Of a DNA stretch of 45,438 nt, positions 31,352-39,544 are shown piece by piece; the first letter of the stretch is position 1, and the number at the start of each line of letters is the position of its first letter. Position numbers and translations under genes: made by a program. The stretch covers positions 1 to 45,438 of the forward strand of contig NZ_AP025325.1 in NCBI RefSeq assembly GCF_036492835.1. Reading direction: 5' to 3'. The notes below the pieces were generated by a model. The model did no database searches. It was not told where the DNA came from and saw only the letters and a program-made list of their open reading frames with translations. This DNA is from Fulvitalea axinellae. Its GTDB lineage: Bacteria > Bacteroidota > Bacteroidia > Cytophagales > Cyclobacteriaceae.

Positions 31352-32812
31352 TTAGTATGAGGGGTTCTGTATAACAGTCTGGTTCCCTGATTTGACGGAT
31401 TCCTCAGGGATTGGTAATATGTATTTGTCGGGGTTTATCGCAGCACTTTTTTCATCGTACACTTTAAAACCGGACTCGAAACCTCCGTCGATGTATGCGT
31501 ATCGGACCAAATCGAACCAACTTTCGCCGTTTTCAGTGCCCAGTTCCATCATTTTCTCTATCCGTATCGCTTCTAGAAGCTTTTTATTGGATATGTCAGA
31601 CGGGTAGGTATTGAAGCCGTCACTTCTAACAGAATGTGCGCCGGCTCTTTTTCGGATTAGATTAAGAGCCCACAAGGCATCTTGATATGTTTTTTTATGC
31701 GTTCTGGCATTAGCTTCCGCAAAAATCAAATATATCTCGGCCATACGCATGTGATAGGCTATCTCGTAGGGCGCTCTTTGGTATTTGTTATTGGTATTAA
31801 TTTCGGAGTTTGGCGATATGAAACTGATTCGGGTGGAGTCATATTTTATTACCTGATCATTGATTATCGCCCCTCCATTTTTCGCCAATTCTTGATAACG
31901 GTTAGATATTGAGCAGAAACTCCCTAACCAATACGCCGAAAGGCCCAATCCATGAATTTTATCACCGTATGCGCAAAACAAAGCCTCCTTATTATCAAAA
32001 ACATCAGGTGTTGTTAAATCGAATAGACTCTGGAAGTCGTTCAGTAAACCAAAGTTTTCGGATGCATGATCTATAACCTCTTTGGCCGTTTGAGATGCCT
32101 CCGAGAAGCTGCCTTTATATAATAATACTTTTGCTTTCAGTGACTTGGCGAAGGTCTGGTTAGCGAATATTTTTTTTCGCAGAATAGGCGCTTCAATTAT
32201 CGCGTCATTCAAGTCATTTAAAATGGCCTGATAAGTTTCCTCTACCGTACTTCTCGCTTTAGCGTCTTTGGTTCGGGTTGGCTCTAAGGTGATTACGATC
32301 CCGTATTTTGAGCTCGTATCGTAGTATTGCCCCCATAGTCGCAACAAATAGAAATGGGCCAAGGCTCGCATTGTTTTAGCTTCACCGAGGATTTCACGTT
32401 TTCTTTTCGGGTTAGAGAATTTATCTCCAGATAGAAGCGATACCTTTTCTATCACCCAATTCGCTCTGTTGATAATACTGTATAGAGAGAGGTATCCCCC
32501 TTCTATGGATTTCATCTCCTTGTTAGGCTTGTTCAATGCTAAAAACCTGCTTTCACCCGCTTCGCCTTGGCTGGCGGTTATGCCTAACAGGGATGGAATA
32601 ATCATGATGTCGGGCATCCCTGTTAACTTGCTGGATTGAGCCCATCCCGCATACACACCGGTTAGGGCTTGTTCGGCACTGGTCTGATCATGGATGGCAA
32701 ATTCTGCGTCCACTGAATATTTCGGCGAATAATCGTCAAGGTCTTTCACCAAGTCGCAAGAAGAGAGAATTATTGCCAAGCTGAATGTTAGGCTTGTATA
32801 AATCTTGAGCAT
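31352..32812 (-). CDS. susD: SusD/RagB-family outer-membrane lipoprotein, 486 aa
   Basis: Lid and ligand-binding partner of SusC. The signal ends in ILSSCDLVKDLDDY (lipobox SSC). SusD-like N-terminus with ALTGVYAGWAQ and a TPR core (EAKTMRALAHFYLLRLWGQY with GIVITLEPT). The C-terminal RagB region has AYHMRMAEIYLIFAEANART, ALWALNLIRKRAGAH, IRIEKMMELGTENGESWFDL and the final ILPIPEESVKSGNQTVIQNPSY. All expected blocks are present at normal length. It starts 7 nt after the susC stop. The substrate cannot be read from sequence. Confidence 0.95.
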   Translation of the reverse strand: MLKIYTSLTFSLAIILSSCDLVKDLDDYSPKYSVDAEFAIHDQTSAEQALTGVYAGWAQSSKLTGMPDIMIIPSLLGITASQGEAGESRFLALNKPNKEMKSIEGGYLSLYSIINRANWVIEKVSLLSGDKFSNPKRKREILGEAKTMRALAHFYLLRLWGQYYDTSSKYGIVITLEPTRTKDAKARSTVEETYQAILNDLNDAIIEAPILRKKIFANQTFAKSLKAKVLLYKGSFSEASQTAKEVIDHASENFGLLNDFQSLFDLTTPDVFDNKEALFCAYGDKIHGLGLSAYWLGSFCSISNRYQELAKNGGAIINDQVIKYDSTRISFISPNSEINTNNKYQRAPYEIAYHMRMAEIYLIFAEANARTHKKTYQDALWALNLIRKRAGAHSVRSDGFNTYPSDISNKKLLEAIRIEKMMELGTENGESWFDLVRYAYIDGGFESGFKVYDEKSAAINPDKYILPIPEESVKSGNQTVIQNPSY

Positions 32813-32819
32813 AATCGTA

Positions 32820-35800
32820 TCACATACTTAAATTGACGGAAAAAGAATAAGTCCGGACAAAGGGAAATGACAAGTCCGAATCAAGGGGCAAAGCCGTTCC
32901 GGTTCCGGCTCGGACGGGATCCAAGGATCGAGGGTCATTACCAGGATATTTTGACCAGACAAAGACATTATCAGCTTTTAATGCGATTCCGACATCCTTT
33001 ATCCATGAGTTGTTAAGCCATTTTTTCGGGATCCGATAACTGAGAAACAGCGTTTGAAGACTAAGGTATGAGGCGTCATATACTGTTTTAGAATTTATTT
33101 CCGAATTGGTAACAGAACCATGTTTGGCATATCTCGCCTGTTTATAGTCTGAAGTCCAAGAGTCGAAAATGTGATCCGATACGTTAGTATATTTATTAAG
33201 ACGGCTGGATACAGGATAAAATACCTTGCTGTTTCCGGTAACCCATTGCAAAACGCATGACAAAGAGAAGCCTTTGTATTTCAATGTGTTCTTCCAGGTT
33301 CCGTATATGTCAGGATTCATCTGTCCGAGAGTGGTTAGGTCGGCTTTGTTTATCTGACCGTCACCATTTAAATCTTTGTAAATATAGTCGCCTGGGTTGT
33401 TTAGGCTTTCGAAGTATCGACCGTTGGGGGCCTTAGCGTTCAAGGCGTCGATTTCGTCTCTTGTATTCGCTATTTTGATTACTTCATATCCGTTTATGCT
33501 TCCAATAGGTTTGTTCTCATGAATCACATTTTTTCCAAAAAGGGATTCACGACCACCTTGAAGGTCCTTTACCATATTCTGAACATGCGTCATGTTCATA
33601 CTCATAGACCATGATAATTTCTCATTCCGTAATATTGTCGCGCCCAGGGTAAGTTCCCATCCTTTGTCACTTACGGTCGCCAAGTTGGTATCGATATGAG
33701 AAAATCCGGATTCCAAGGGGATGGGTTTGAGTAGGATAATGCCTTCGGTGTACTTGAAGAACCGCACGGCTTCCAGTTTCAGTCGGCCTTCCCATAGTTC
33801 CATTTCCAAGGCCACATCCAATTGACGAGTGATTTCCCAACGAATGTCCTTGTTTGGAATGCCCGTTACTACGGTGCCGTTTTGGCCATAATAATATGAA
33901 TCGTTATGTTGGAGCGAGGCCATATAGGCCAAATGGTTGAAGGCTGGCAGGTTGTCATAACCCGTAAGGCCGGCGCTCGTCCTTATCTTAAGTTCGCTGA
34001 TCCAATCGATGGAGAAGAATTTTTCCTTTTGGACATTCCAGAGAAAAGCGCCGGAGGGGAATAACTCATATTGTAGGCCTCCATCAAATTTATTGGAACC
34101 GTCTCGGCGAAAGGTAACAGTAGCCAGATAACGGTCATCGTAAACGTAATTAAGCCTTCCAAAGACGGAATTCAATCCGCTTTCTATAGATTCATTTTCT
34201 CGGTTTAAGTTTATAATACCCTTACCTCCGTTTGTTGCGTCGGAATTCAGGGTATATTCATGACTTTCAATATTAATTAAATAACGGTCCCAGGATATTC
34301 CCGCCATTGCGTCAATGCGGTGTTTTTTATGTATCCATTTGGCCCCTATAATATTTGAAAATACTGTGTTCAGGCTTTTATTCCTTTGGCTGTAGAAAAT
34401 CGGTCTGGTCTCTACTCCATTGTGTTTTAATATGGCTTCAATTGAGGTACTGGGAGTAAACCTGCTGATCTGTTGGTTGTTGATGCCGATGCCGATATCC
34501 GTTTTTAGGTATAGGTATTTATTGAACAAAAACTTGGCGTACCCATGTGACATCATATCTATTGTAGACAGCTTGTTTCGAATATTACGGCTGGCACCTA
34601 GTGGATTTTGAATCAAAAAGCCATGAGACGGTTGTTTTGGTAATAAAGGAATAGAAGTGTATTCCCCTTCCTCGTCATAAACTCCCAGGTCTGGCCTAAA
34701 CTCCATCGCTTCTTTTAAGGAGCTTATTCCAGATCGAATTTCTTCAGAATGGTTGTAGGCTAATGTTATACCTGTCTGGATATATTTTGTGAGGTTGGCT
34801 TCTACTTTTGAACGCAGTCCGTACCTTTTAAAATTAGAATCTTTCAGAACGCCCGTTTGGTCAAGAAAATGACCGGAAAGCGAATAAGCGATATTTTGGG
34901 TACCACCGTCAAGGCTTAATGAATAATTGGTCAAAAGGGCGTTTTCATTTGTGATTTCCTTTGGCCAATCCGTGTTTTGGCCTCCGAAAAAGGACTCATC
35001 TACCTCGGAGTCCTCATACTCGAGCACATACTTTTTGTACTGAACCGCATCAAGACTCTTGGTGTTGTTTATTGGATTTTGTGCCGTAGAATTCAGGCCG
35101 AAACGCAAACGGGGGGCAGTTTTACTTCTTCCAGATTGAGTTGTGATGAGTACCACGCCTTTTGATGCCCTCGAGCCGTATATTCCCGCGGCAGAAGCGT
35201 CTTTGAGTATATCGACTCGTTCTATATCCGTTGGATTTAAGTTTGCGAGAGGGCTTTTCATTTGGCCTAACGTACCGGGGCCCAAGCCTTCGAAGCGAGG
35301 GCTCACATTAACGGGAACACCATCTATAACATATAACGGTTGATTATCTCCCCTCAAACCTTTAAAGCCACGAATGTTAATACCTGTCATGGTACCCGGG
35401 CTTCCCGTAGGCGACGCCACAAACACTCCGGAAAATTGCGTCTGAAGGGTTTCGCTGAATGATTTGTCTGAAAGTGACCATAAACGTTTGGGTTTTATGG
35501 AAGCAACAGACCCGGTAAGGTCCTTTTTCTTAACCCTTCCATATCCGACGACAATCAGCTCATCTAATTGAGTTACGTTTTCTTCCATCACTACAATTAA
35601 ACTTTCGGTTTTTTCCACATCGATTTCACGGGTGATGAAACCTATGCCCGAAAAGCGCAAAACTATTTTCCCTTTTTCGGAAACTTCTAAGGAGAACATC
35701 CCTTTAGAATCCGTGGCTGTACCAATATTTTGGCCTATCTGTACTACATTGACACCGGGAATCGGATTTCCAGAGACGTCCCTTACATACCCTTGTATAC

Positions 35801-36182
35801 GTCGATTTGCTTGATTTCCTTTGTCAGCGGTTTTTCTTCTAATAATTATCGTAGTGTCATCGACTACTTCAAACACACAGTCCGTAGGATCTAACACCTT
35901 TTGCAGAAGGTCTCCGACTTTCATTTTTTCTTCTGTGATAACGGGGCGAGGGGCATTTTCGAATAAGTCTGATCTGAATACAAAGAATAGAGGCGTCTGA
36001 TTCTGGATTATATTTATAATCTCATTCACGCTTGCTGTTCCCGTTTTCTTAATATCGATCGTATGCTCCAAGGGGTTGTTAATTCCTTGCGCATTGACGG
36101 AAAACGTTAACAAAACGGAATAGAGTAATAGAATCAGCCTTCCAATTCTAAATTGGATACGAAAGATGTTCTTGTCTTTCAT
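32820..36182 (-). CDS. susC: SusC/RagA-family TonB-dependent transporter with STN signalling domain, 1120 aa
   Basis: Active outer-membrane importer. Order: signal peptide (to NAQ, ~33), STN domain (~40-115, IDIKKTGTASVNEIINIIQN and VFEVVDDTTIIIR), CarboxypepD-like domain (~127-205, VSGNPIPGVNVVQIG), TonB box/plug (~215-330, LDELIVVGYGRVKKKDLTGS, INIRGFKGLRGDNQPLYVID), then a 22-strand barrel ending FVRTYSFSVNLSM. The STN domain is what FecA-type transducers use to contact a FecR anti-sigma factor; here fecR is the next gene upstream. So ligand uptake likely switches on its own operon. Length is normal; no frameshift seen. Confidence 0.96.
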   Translation of the reverse strand: MKDKNIFRIQFRIGRLILLLYSVLLTFSVNAQGINNPLEHTIDIKKTGTASVNEIINIIQNQTPLFFVFRSDLFENAPRPVITEEKMKVGDLLQKVLDPTDCVFEVVDDTTIIIRRKTADKGNQANRRIQGYVRDVSGNPIPGVNVVQIGQNIGTATDSKGMFSLEVSEKGKIVLRFSGIGFITREIDVEKTESLIVVMEENVTQLDELIVVGYGRVKKKDLTGSVASIKPKRLWSLSDKSFSETLQTQFSGVFVASPTGSPGTMTGINIRGFKGLRGDNQPLYVIDGVPVNVSPRFEGLGPGTLGQMKSPLANLNPTDIERVDILKDASAAGIYGSRASKGVVLITTQSGRSKTAPRLRFGLNSTAQNPINNTKSLDAVQYKKYVLEYEDSEVDESFFGGQNTDWPKEITNENALLTNYSLSLDGGTQNIAYSLSGHFLDQTGVLKDSNFKRYGLRSKVEANLTKYIQTGITLAYNHSEEIRSGISSLKEAMEFRPDLGVYDEEGEYTSIPLLPKQPSHGFLIQNPLGASRNIRNKLSTIDMMSHGYAKFLFNKYLYLKTDIGIGINNQQISRFTPSTSIEAILKHNGVETRPIFYSQRNKSLNTVFSNIIGAKWIHKKHRIDAMAGISWDRYLINIESHEYTLNSDATNGGKGIINLNRENESIESGLNSVFGRLNYVYDDRYLATVTFRRDGSNKFDGGLQYELFPSGAFLWNVQKEKFFSIDWISELKIRTSAGLTGYDNLPAFNHLAYMASLQHNDSYYYGQNGTVVTGIPNKDIRWEITRQLDVALEMELWEGRLKLEAVRFFKYTEGIILLKPIPLESGFSHIDTNLATVSDKGWELTLGATILRNEKLSWSMSMNMTHVQNMVKDLQGGRESLFGKNVIHENKPIGSINGYEVIKIANTRDEIDALNAKAPNGRYFESLNNPGDYIYKDLNGDGQINKADLTTLGQMNPDIYGTWKNTLKYKGFSLSCVLQWVTGNSKVFYPVSSRLNKYTNVSDHIFDSWTSDYKQARYAKHGSVTNSEINSKTVYDASYLSLQTLFLSYRIPKKWLNNSWIKDVGIALKADNVFVWSKYPGNDPRSLDPVRAGTGTALPLDSDLSFPFVRTYSFSVNLSM

Positions 36183-36225
36183 GATATGCCTTTCGTCTGG
36201 ATGTAGGGGGAAAGTTCCTCGAATC

Positions 36226-37344
36226 TTATTCTACGATAACCTCTTGACCTTTAATCCTAAATCGGACTTCGTTGGTCTTTTCCAGTACGCTTAGTATCGC
36301 GGTCATATTTTTATCCCTTTTAAACCTACCCGTGAATCTTATATCCTTCTTTGAAGCATCTTTGAAAACAAATTTCACATTATGCCACCTCTCCAAATCT
36401 CTAGTTATTGATGTTAACGGTTTATTCTTATATAATAGAACATCATCTTTCCAAGCCAATACTTCGGACAAGTCAATATCTTTATTGATTCTAAATGTAT
36501 TATTATTCGTTGAATATTGGATTTGCTCATTGGGGACAAGGTTCCTAAGATCATTACCGTTCCGCCATGTGATCCTCCCTTCAGTCAGAGTAGTTTTAAT
36601 CTCTTCCTCTTCAGGGTAAGACCTTATATTGAATTCTGTACCCAGTACTCGAACCGATTGTGACATTGTCGTAACGATAAAGGCTTTGCCCTGATTCAGG
36701 TGATTCGGGGACACGTCAAAGTAAGCCTCGCCATAAAGCAGTTGCACTTCCCTTTTGTCACCATTGAATTCTACAGGGTATTTTATCTTTGATGAGGCAT
36801 TCAGGTTCACCTCCGTACCATCGGGTAGAGTTAAGTTGAAGCGATTTCCCTTAGGCACCTCAAGCGTATTAAAACCTTTACCCTTTTTTTGAGAGTAGGC
36901 TAATGTGATCCCTGCTAATTTAGCCCTTTTGTTAGAGAAAGAAGACCCTTCAGATAAGGTAAATCTTTGGCCGGATTCTGTAGTTAGAATAGCTTGATCA
37001 AGATCGGGAACATTAACATACGCTATATCAGAGTTTGCGTTTGTTGTGAACGCCTTGTCGTTAAATGAATGGACAAGCCAAGCGAACAATAAAATACTGG
37101 CGGCGATAGCCTGCCATGGACGAATCCGTCTGAAAAGTGTTTGCTTACGATTCCGGGAGTCGAATGATTTCCAAGCCTTCAACCAATCCGTTTGTTTCGG
37201 TTTTTGATTCCCAATCGTTTGTTTTTCAAGACGATGGTAGTACTTCCTGTGATCTTCCGATTCTTGATACCATTGCTCAAATTCCGCTTCTTCAGTAGGT
37301 GTAGCCCGGCCGTATATCTTTTTTATCAGTAACTGATATTCCAT
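36226..37344 (-). CDS. FecR-family anti-sigma factor, 372 aa
   Basis: Inner-membrane regulator linking SusC to the ECF sigma. The N-terminal cytosolic domain (FEQWYQESEDHRKYYHRLEK) is followed by one membrane helix (~77-94, WQAIAASILLFAWLVHSF). The FecR domain (~165-260) has VPKGNRFNLTLPDGTEVNLN, YPVEFNGDKREVQLLYGEAY, VRVLGTEFNIRSYPEEEEIK and TTLTEGRITW; a C-terminal DUF4974 (from ~300) contains PLTSITRDLERWHNVKFVF. Lies 94 bp after the sigma gene and 43 bp before susC, in one operon. Confidence 0.95.
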   Translation of the reverse strand: MEYQLLIKKIYGRATPTEEAEFEQWYQESEDHRKYYHRLEKQTIGNQKPKQTDWLKAWKSFDSRNRKQTLFRRIRPWQAIAASILLFAWLVHSFNDKAFTTNANSDIAYVNVPDLDQAILTTESGQRFTLSEGSSFSNKRAKLAGITLAYSQKKGKGFNTLEVPKGNRFNLTLPDGTEVNLNASSKIKYPVEFNGDKREVQLLYGEAYFDVSPNHLNQGKAFIVTTMSQSVRVLGTEFNIRSYPEEEEIKTTLTEGRITWRNGNDLRNLVPNEQIQYSTNNNTFRINKDIDLSEVLAWKDDVLLYKNKPLTSITRDLERWHNVKFVFKDASKKDIRFTGRFKRDKNMTAILSVLEKTNEVRFRIKGQEVIVE

Positions 37345-37438
37345 GTTGGTCTTCTCCTTTTGGGCTATGACCCTAAAAGGTGAAAAATGGGTGACAACAT
37401 TTTAAGTATTTTTTAAAAAGATGAGATTTATGCTCAGA

Positions 37439-37999
37439 TTAAAGCGCTAGTATGCATAATAGAGGAAGGAAATGTTCGCCTGATATTTTTTCTTTCGCCC
37501 TCTTTAATTGGGTCTTTACCGTATTTTCAGATATGCCTAGCTCCTCCGCAATTTCTTTGTATTTGTAATCATAAACGAATCGAAGCTTCATGATTTCTTT
37601 CATTTTTTCGGGAAAGGAATTCAAGACTTCCATCAGTTGGGATTCTTTTTTGTTTTTTGCTTCGGAGTCAAATGAGTGTGTCTGCATGTTCCATAGCTCT
37701 GTACGCCTCTCCAAAGTTTCAAGATCGGTGATACCGTCTATGATCTTTAGTTTTTTTAGAACTTTAAACGAACGGTTACGCGTCATCCTGAAAAGATAAG
37801 CCTCCAGGGAGCTTCGAATATCCAAACTTCCGCCTTCTTTCCATAGATAAAGGAACATCTCTTGCACAAGATCTTCGCTTTGATCTCTATCCGCCAAGAA
37901 CCTTTCAGCATATAAAACCAAAGGTTCGTAATAGCGCTCAAACAGAAAACGATAGGCGCTCCTATCCCTCTGTTTCAATTTTGCTTTTATATCTTCCAT
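37439..37999 (-). CDS. ECF RNA polymerase sigma factor, 186 aa
   Basis: Directs transcription of the SusCD operon when released by FecR. Region 2 is AYRFLFERYYEPLVLYAERF to DQSEDLVQEMFLYLWKE. Region 4 (~125-172) has FPEKMKEIMKLRFVYDYKYK, EIAEELGISENTVKTQLKRA. The last residues (HFLPLLCILAL) are hydrophobic as in many Bacteroidota ECF sigmas. It heads a five-gene operon, so it probably includes itself in the feedback. The hairpin CCTTGAGCCTGCAAGG sits at its 5' leader (38011-38026). Confidence 0.95.
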   Translation of the reverse strand: MEDIKAKLKQRDRSAYRFLFERYYEPLVLYAERFLADRDQSEDLVQEMFLYLWKEGGSLDIRSSLEAYLFRMTRNRSFKVLKKLKIIDGITDLETLERRTELWNMQTHSFDSEAKNKKESQLMEVLNSFPEKMKEIMKLRFVYDYKYKEIAEELGISENTVKTQLKRAKEKISGEHFLPLLCILAL

Positions 38000-38385
38000 T
38001 TGCTTAACCCTTGCAGGCTCAAGGACTTTTTTTTCTTAAAGGGGAAGGCAATTTATAGAAATTAATTATTTATCATATTTTTTCATCTACAAGACTGTGA
38101 AGTAAACGTTGGAATGGTCTTAAAAAGTGTTGCTGCTCATGGTTTATAGTAAAAAAAGTGGGTTAGGGTGAATAAGATTGGTATGAGGTAATTGAAATGT
38201 TGATAGTATAAGTGTGACATTGGTGTGAAAAATAGGGTATACGCTATCTCAACCTATGATGTATTCACTGGATAATTTGTTGGGAAGCATGAAATGTGTT
38301 TAATATCAATCATTTGGAGGCTGGGAATTAATGTCTTTTACTCTAGATTCTTTACTCAAAAGCGGGGTGGTGGTCGGGGATGTTA
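38000..38385. other. Upstream region of the sigma operon, no gene
   Basis: AT-rich non-coding. On the minus strand TAAATTGC (about 38044-38054) weakly resembles the -7 element, without a good -33 partner. A 19-bp string GGGGTGGTGGTCGGGGATG at about 38364-38382 recurs at 38614-38632, on either side of the second D repeat. Confidence 0.5.
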
Positions 38386-38498
38386 GGAGCGACGGAGGAG
38401 CGGATAATAGCTCCGGTTTCCGGACGTTCCCGTGGCGTTTTCTTCTCTTTTTCGTTTGTTTTTCGGCGGGGTAGGTTTCGCTACGCGGTTTTTTAGGG
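38386..38498. repeat. 113-bp direct repeat D, copy 2
   Basis: Same orientation as 30141-30253. Begins GGAGCGACGGAGGAG, includes ATAGCTCCGGTTTCCGG, and ends TTTTTTAGGG. Type B copy B7 follows 20 bp later, so the repeat plus B element unit is itself duplicated around the operon. Confidence 0.93.
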
Positions 38499-38518
38499 AC
38501 GTTAAAATCATTGTGTTA

Positions 38519-38559
38519 CCATCCTCGTGGAGAGACAGGGCATGCCCGTGTCTGTACGT
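38519..38559. repeat. Type B palindromic element, copy B7
   Basis: CCATCCTCGTG leader, GAGAGACAGGGCATGCCC and GTGTCTGTACG. It stands between repeat D copy 2 and the GC-rich non-coding block. Confidence 0.88.
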
Positions 38560-39370
38560 TTTTTCCGGCCCTGTAGGCCGGGTTATTGTCTTTCGGGCCC
38601 TATGGCCCTTTTGGGGTGGTGGTCGGGGATGCGGACGGGCTTCGCTTTTGCGAAGGCCCTTGGCGGCGTCAGCCGCGCGAGCCGCCTGCGAGCGGAGGGA
38701 GGGTGGCGGCCGGAGAGCCCGGAGCTTGCGGAGGGTGTGGCCGGCCTTGTTTGTCCGTTTCCGGAGTATTGCGGAGGAACGGACAAACACGAGGCGACCT
38801 ACCTGCCGGAGGCTTTTCATTGTAATCGCCGATGCCCGACCGACTACGCAGGCGAGCCTAACTCTGGCGCTGGCTGGGCCGGTGGCGGGGCGGTATGGAG
38901 TGACCGGCCTGTAGCGACGGTAGGAGCGGAAGGGCAAGGGAACGTAATGCCGACAGGCCACCGGAACAGGGGGAAGCGCCGTGAGGAGGAGGGCCCGGAA
39001 AGCGGGAAGCGTGACGGCTTGGAGCGGAAGGGAGGTGGCCAGGCCGGAACCTGGATGTAGGGTGTATCACCAGGCTGGAGCCCGGCGATGGCCCGGGTTT
39101 TTCCGGGCCTGAGGCGGGCGGCGCTTGATATGGCCTACGCGTATTTTTTTGGATTGGCCACCGTAGCGTAGCGACACCCGTAGGGCGGCTTGCCTGCCGG
39201 AGTGACGTTAGGAGCGGAGGCTGGGAAGGCGAGCCGGCGCGATTGCCGCTCCGGGCTTGACGACGAACACCGATGGGCCTGTTGTCTCAACTGGGGGAAT
39301 TGTGGGATACGGGACGTGGGGTGTCGTTGTTTTTTTGGAGACGGTTGGTTTTGGGTTTAAGATCAATGTG
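38560..39370. other. GC-rich block of ~800 bp without a convincing gene
   Basis: Strikingly GC-rich against the adjacent operon. Open frames occur on both strands but have no start context, no domain pattern and Arg/Pro/Gly-biased composition, so they are treated as chance. Visible structures: GGGCC-CTAT-GGCCC (about 38598-38611), and a strong stem in which TTTGTCCGTT (38750-38759) pairs with AACGGACAAA (38778-38787). GGAGCGGA-like strings recur at 38396, 38926 and 39211. It may be a structured RNA or decayed repeat DNA. Confidence 0.5.
39067..39097. repeat. Divergent second-hairpin element
   Basis: TCACCAGGCTGGAGCCCGGC then GATGGCCCGGG. It parallels TCACAAGGTCGGAACCTTGC-GATGGCCGGGG at 5539-5570, with both arms of the stem changed together (AAGGT/ACCTT to CAGGCT/AGCCCG), so the hairpin is mostly kept. 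Confidence 0.6.
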
Positions 39371-39385
39371 TTATTAATCCAGGTG

Positions 39386-39459
39386 GGGCCATCCGCAGGT
39401 GGCAGGTAGGAACCTGCCGGTAAGGGTTGTCACAAGGTCGGAACCTTGCGACGGCGGGG
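39386..39459. repeat. Type A double-hairpin element, copy A5
   Basis: GGGGCCATCCGCAGGT leader, GGCAGGTAGGAACCTGCC, then GTCACAAGGTCGGAACCTTG, CGACGGCGGGG. About 85 bp past the 3' end of the second rep gene. Confidence 0.9.
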
Positions 39460-39544
39460 CTTTCCCTTTGGACTGTACCGGGGTGTTTGTGTCTGAGATT
39501 GGGCTAGGGTAAATAGGCGCCGAAATATTGGACCTCAGGTATGG

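Noticed and set aside
38383-39060. Frames of 160-192 codons on both strands of the GC-rich block
   Set aside because: Biased Gly/Arg/Pro composition, they run through repeat D and a type B element, and one frame shares its end only because repeat D is duplicated.
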